DNA of 64,000 nucleotides from Agrobacterium vitis. GTDB taxonomy: Bacteria; Pseudomonadota; Alphaproteobacteria; Rhizobiales; Rhizobiaceae. Made by a program: the position numbers and the translations under genes. Within the stretch, counting starts at the first letter, position 1. Each line of letters opens with the position of its first letter. Location of the stretch: the NCBI RefSeq assembly GCF_013337045.2, contig NZ_CP118260.1, positions 558,001 to 622,000 of the forward strand, given 5' to 3'. Positions 62,501 through 64,000 of the stretch are shown here, one piece after another. The notes beneath the pieces were generated by a model. The model saw only the letters and a program-made list of their open reading frames with translations. It searched no databases and was not told the origin of the DNA.

Positions 62501-64000
62501 GGGTGAAGGCCAAGGGGTGGAGTTCCAGACGCCTGCGGGCAGCTATTTTACCGACCGGCCACAGGGCGCAGAGGGCAAGATCGCCTTCATGTATCCCGGT
62601 GGTTTTAACAGCTATCCGCATCTGGGACGCACATTGCTGCGCCGTTACCCCGACAGCCTGCGTGCTTTCGAGCAATTTGTTGATGATCCGGCGGCAACCC
62701 TCTGCCATGACCAGCTCTATCCGCGCCACAAGCCCGGGCAGGACGCGACTGTGCGACTGATGCAGACCGAAGCCGGGATGCAGCAGGACATTGCGGCAAT
62801 GATGAAGACCGGTGTCGGTTTTGCCCTGATGTATACCGCCTTGCTGCGGGACCAGTTCGGTGTGCAGGCCCATGGTGCGCTTGGCTATTCCATGGGCGAA
62901 GTCAGCATGTTGTTTGCCAATGGCATCTGGCCGATAGACCAGCATGGCTTGCGCAACGACCTGCCACTGTTCGAAACCTCGATTGGCGGTCCCCGTCAGG
63001 CGGTGCGCGACACATTCGATATTGGGCCTGAGGTCCGCGACAATCAGGTCTGGTCGAGTTATGTGCTGCTTGCTCCGGTGGAGACGGTGCGCGACGCGAT
63101 TGCTCCTCGTTCCGATGTGTTCATCACCCATGTGAATGGCCCCAAGGAAGTGGTGATTGCCGGTCTGCCCGCAGCGGTAACGGCATTGGTCAAGCAATTG
63201 GAAGGCTATTCCGCCTATCGCAGCCCGGTCTCACATGTCCTGCATGTGCCGCTGCTGCAAAGGGTCGCGCATCAGATTTCCGCCCTGCACGATCATCCGA
63301 CCACAGCACCAGCGGACAATCTGCATCTTTATACCACCTCGACCTATGGGCGGATGACGGATTTCAGCCGTGAAGGCCTGTCGCGGACCATTACCGATGT
63401 GATGTGCTCTGAGGTGGATTTCGTGCGGCTGGTCGATAAGGCCTATGACGATGGCTACCGGATATTCATCGAATGCGGACCTTCGGCCACATGCAGTCGC
63501 TGGGTGAATTCATGCCTCACAGGTCGGGATTATCTGTCGATCAATCTTAACCAGCGTGGGGCCGATGATGGGCGCAGCCTGCTTGCGGCTCTTGCCCGGT
63601 TGGTTTCTCACGGTGTCAGGGTCGATCTTACCAGCCTGGTGCCTGGGGCAAAGGCTGAACGTTCCAAAACCGTCATCAGCCTGCAACCGGGCGGTGCGGC
63701 TTTGCGTGCCACTGCTGGCGATGCGATCAGGCCGATGGAAACCAAACCCGCTGCAGCGCTGCCATTCACGCCCAGCGCTGTGGCAAGGTCTATTGCTTGG
63801 GGGCCGACGGCAGCCTTCATCCTCGAAGGCACCAGCTTTGTCCACGAATTGCTGGATGACGACACCCAAGACGACGTCCAGCCGGACTATCAGCCAGCAA
63901 GACCAAATCCCGGTCTTCCATCTCTTTCCCCGAAACCTGTCGAAGCGGATCAACCATTCATGGCCAAGAATATTACCATCAGCCAGGATAAGTCTCAGCG
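59574..64000 (+). CDS. PUFA-synthase-like KS-CLF-AT protein (PfaC/PfaB or Pfa3-type), truncated by window edge
   Basis: The frame is open from ATG 59574 (overlapping the previous TGA) to the window end, about 1475 residues, and continues beyond it. Domain 1 (about 1-435) is an intact ketosynthase with Cys193 in DAACSSSLYA, His328 in ECHATGTPLG and His366 in ANVGHLLT. Domain 2 (about 470-890) is KS-like, but at the position of the catalytic Cys the sequence is TLSAGML with Met662, so it looks like a chain-length-factor type. Domain 3 (about 1000-1310) is an acyltransferase with Ser1106 in GYSMGEV. The order KS-CLF-AT is that of myxobacterial Pfa3 and thraustochytrid subunit B, where dehydratases or an enoylreductase follow. 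Those would lie off the right edge. Confidence 0.92.
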   Translation, partial: MSRIAITALSLCFPGANDLDSYWRNLLAKNDSRSTGGVKDFRIDPFYLRDSQEDVDQVRWLRGGFVDLDEVTKGLADEGGDGLDLPWQLARRVAEEALQTSRLGERVDLGRVGMVLGNYTFPTFASNNAVVPVWEREIAAGLEDGLGLSSGTLVDTSLTAPPAEHGVLSADGIYAVTRGLSLGGPSFSLDAACSSSLYAIELASSYLRSGQADAMLAGGVCLPDPWLIHVSFGDLGAFPNNGVSQPFDSTSDGIVTGQGASVVVLRRLEDALRDNDIILAVIESVGLSNDGTGQHMLVPNADGQRLAYQRAYARTGVQPEEIDYVECHATGTPLGDRTELTSLQRFFGADKQHFPLIGSVKANVGHLLTVAGMSSLAKVILAMQEGTIPATPGIGKLQKSMDAPGMEQRLVVENQSWPTPAGKRHAAISAFGFGGTNAHMIVSDDRTFSGERTQGDNGAAKTLQPPPLEIRGMAAHYGNAASLQAFEAASFGGEPVWAEPSNRRWRGATVTADAPPQAAINAYDIDFLRNRIPPAETEAFNAQQGLVLKVANEALSDAGYGHIGEKRSARPVAVLVVLELDLSAHLRRGRTLVPDWIDQALVRQGLQLSEDERHGLIEACKRAVLGPLRSTEITSYIGNICASRIASQWNFTGPVFTLSAGMLGVAYAIEQAGLMIADDKAEAALIVAVDLNAGLEAYALEQAGSAGANPQAAKSLGDGAGAILLAPAGLGASAAPYAVLDNISIRHMGKGEDSAIAVALATIVDGHSLDLMDMAGQVGGDGAELAAVATHAPGAVVCGVEHLSGHCKVAQPMAALIRAALCLSGRYLPATPPAWLNAEVNQPLAVAIEQAGLGILAESVPWTRQERSRPLVAGVGAAGPFGSYAAFRLSEAVVETLRQPEADYPPFLPVAAENRGALVGVLATVIAALEQGTPWQALQTEALANLRERPSARVLVLSGRDPAQLLTEARQAQKFLGEGQGVEFQTPAGSYFTDRPQGAEGKIAFMYPGGFNSYPHLGRTLLRRYPDSLRAFEQFVDDPAATLCHDQLYPRHKPGQDATVRLMQTEAGMQQDIAAMMKTGVGFALMYTALLRDQFGVQAHGALGYSMGEVSMLFANGIWPIDQHGLRNDLPLFETSIGGPRQAVRDTFDIGPEVRDNQVWSSYVLLAPVETVRDAIAPRSDVFITHVNGPKEVVIAGLPAAVTALVKQLEGYSAYRSPVSHVLHVPLLQRVAHQISALHDHPTTAPADNLHLYTTSTYGRMTDFSREGLSRTITDVMCSEVDFVRLVDKAYDDGYRIFIECGPSATCSRWVNSCLTGRDYLSINLNQRGADDGRSLLAALARLVSHGVRVDLTSLVPGAKAERSKTVISLQPGGAALRATAGDAIRPMETKPAAALPFTPSAVARSIAWGPTAAFILEGTSFVHELLDDDTQDDVQPDYQPARPNPGLPSLSPKPVEADQPFMAKNITISQDKSQ

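Noticed and set aside
52222..64000. Modular type I macrolide-style polyketide synthase
   Set aside because: Tandem ACPs, a KS-CLF pair and split subunits point to iterative PUFA-synthase-type chemistry instead.

Overview
The window reads as chromosomal or chromid DNA of a Rhizobiaceae alphaproteobacterium (Agrobacterium/Allorhizobium/Rhizobium type). The signs are moderately high GC with frequent GTG/TTG starts, two HWE-type sensor kinases, a DUF1127 gene followed by CCTCCTCCC-loop 'cuckoo' hairpins, EcfG-like GGAAC-N16/17-GTT promoters, a palindromic intergenic repeat of rhizobial style, and several sugar ABC operons with Gfo/Idh/MocA oxidoreductases. Placement below family level is not possible by eye.

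Region by region. (1) 1-14048 is a glycoside uptake and catabolism locus: a ThuA-like protein (cut by the left edge), a GntR/FCD regulator, a DapA-family aldolase, a GH38 alpha-mannosidase, three Gfo/Idh/MocA oxidoreductases, and a complete sugar ABC importer (binding protein, two permeases, ATPase). (2) 14135-25255 is a stress and signalling block: a spermidine-synthase-like protein, a four-hairpin cuckoo RNA with its DUF1127 gene, a general-stress SDR, an HWE kinase with a periplasmic sensor, a double-domain KaiC-like ATPase overlapping a second HWE kinase, a Crp/Fnr regulator coupled to a medium-chain dehydrogenase, a DUF892 ferritin-like protein and an ECF sigma factor. (3) 25459-32495 holds an IclR regulator, an MFS transporter, an outer-membrane-type protein, and a periplasmic molybdopterin-fold protein paired with a GGDEF-EAL protein. 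(4) 32663-41310 is a cyclic-nucleotide-centred array on one strand: an MBL-fold hydrolase, a membrane adenylate cyclase carrying a [2Fe-2S] domain, a second soluble cyclase, a very unusual ABC exporter-like protein with degenerate ATPase motifs and a large insertion, a cyclic-nucleotide-binding protein and an inositol-monophosphatase-family protein. (5) 41289-46128 (minus strand) is an ABC importer plus glycerophosphodiester phosphodiesterase operon, followed by a MobA/MocA-like nucleotidyltransferase and a mannonate-dehydratase-like enzyme. (6) 48799-64000 is a PUFA-synthase-like polyketide/fatty-acid cluster: an FAD oxidoreductase, a DUF2269 membrane protein, a free ACP, a thioesterase, a 2451-residue KS-AT-4xACP-KR-DH protein, and a KS-CLF-AT protein that runs off the right edge.

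The strongest candidates for an undescribed system are the PUFA-synthase-like cluster (6) and the cyclase/degenerate-ABC/CNB array (4). The cuckoo RNA array and the asymmetric KaiC-HWE kinase pair are the next most interesting. All functional statements come from reading motifs and context by eye; no database search was run.
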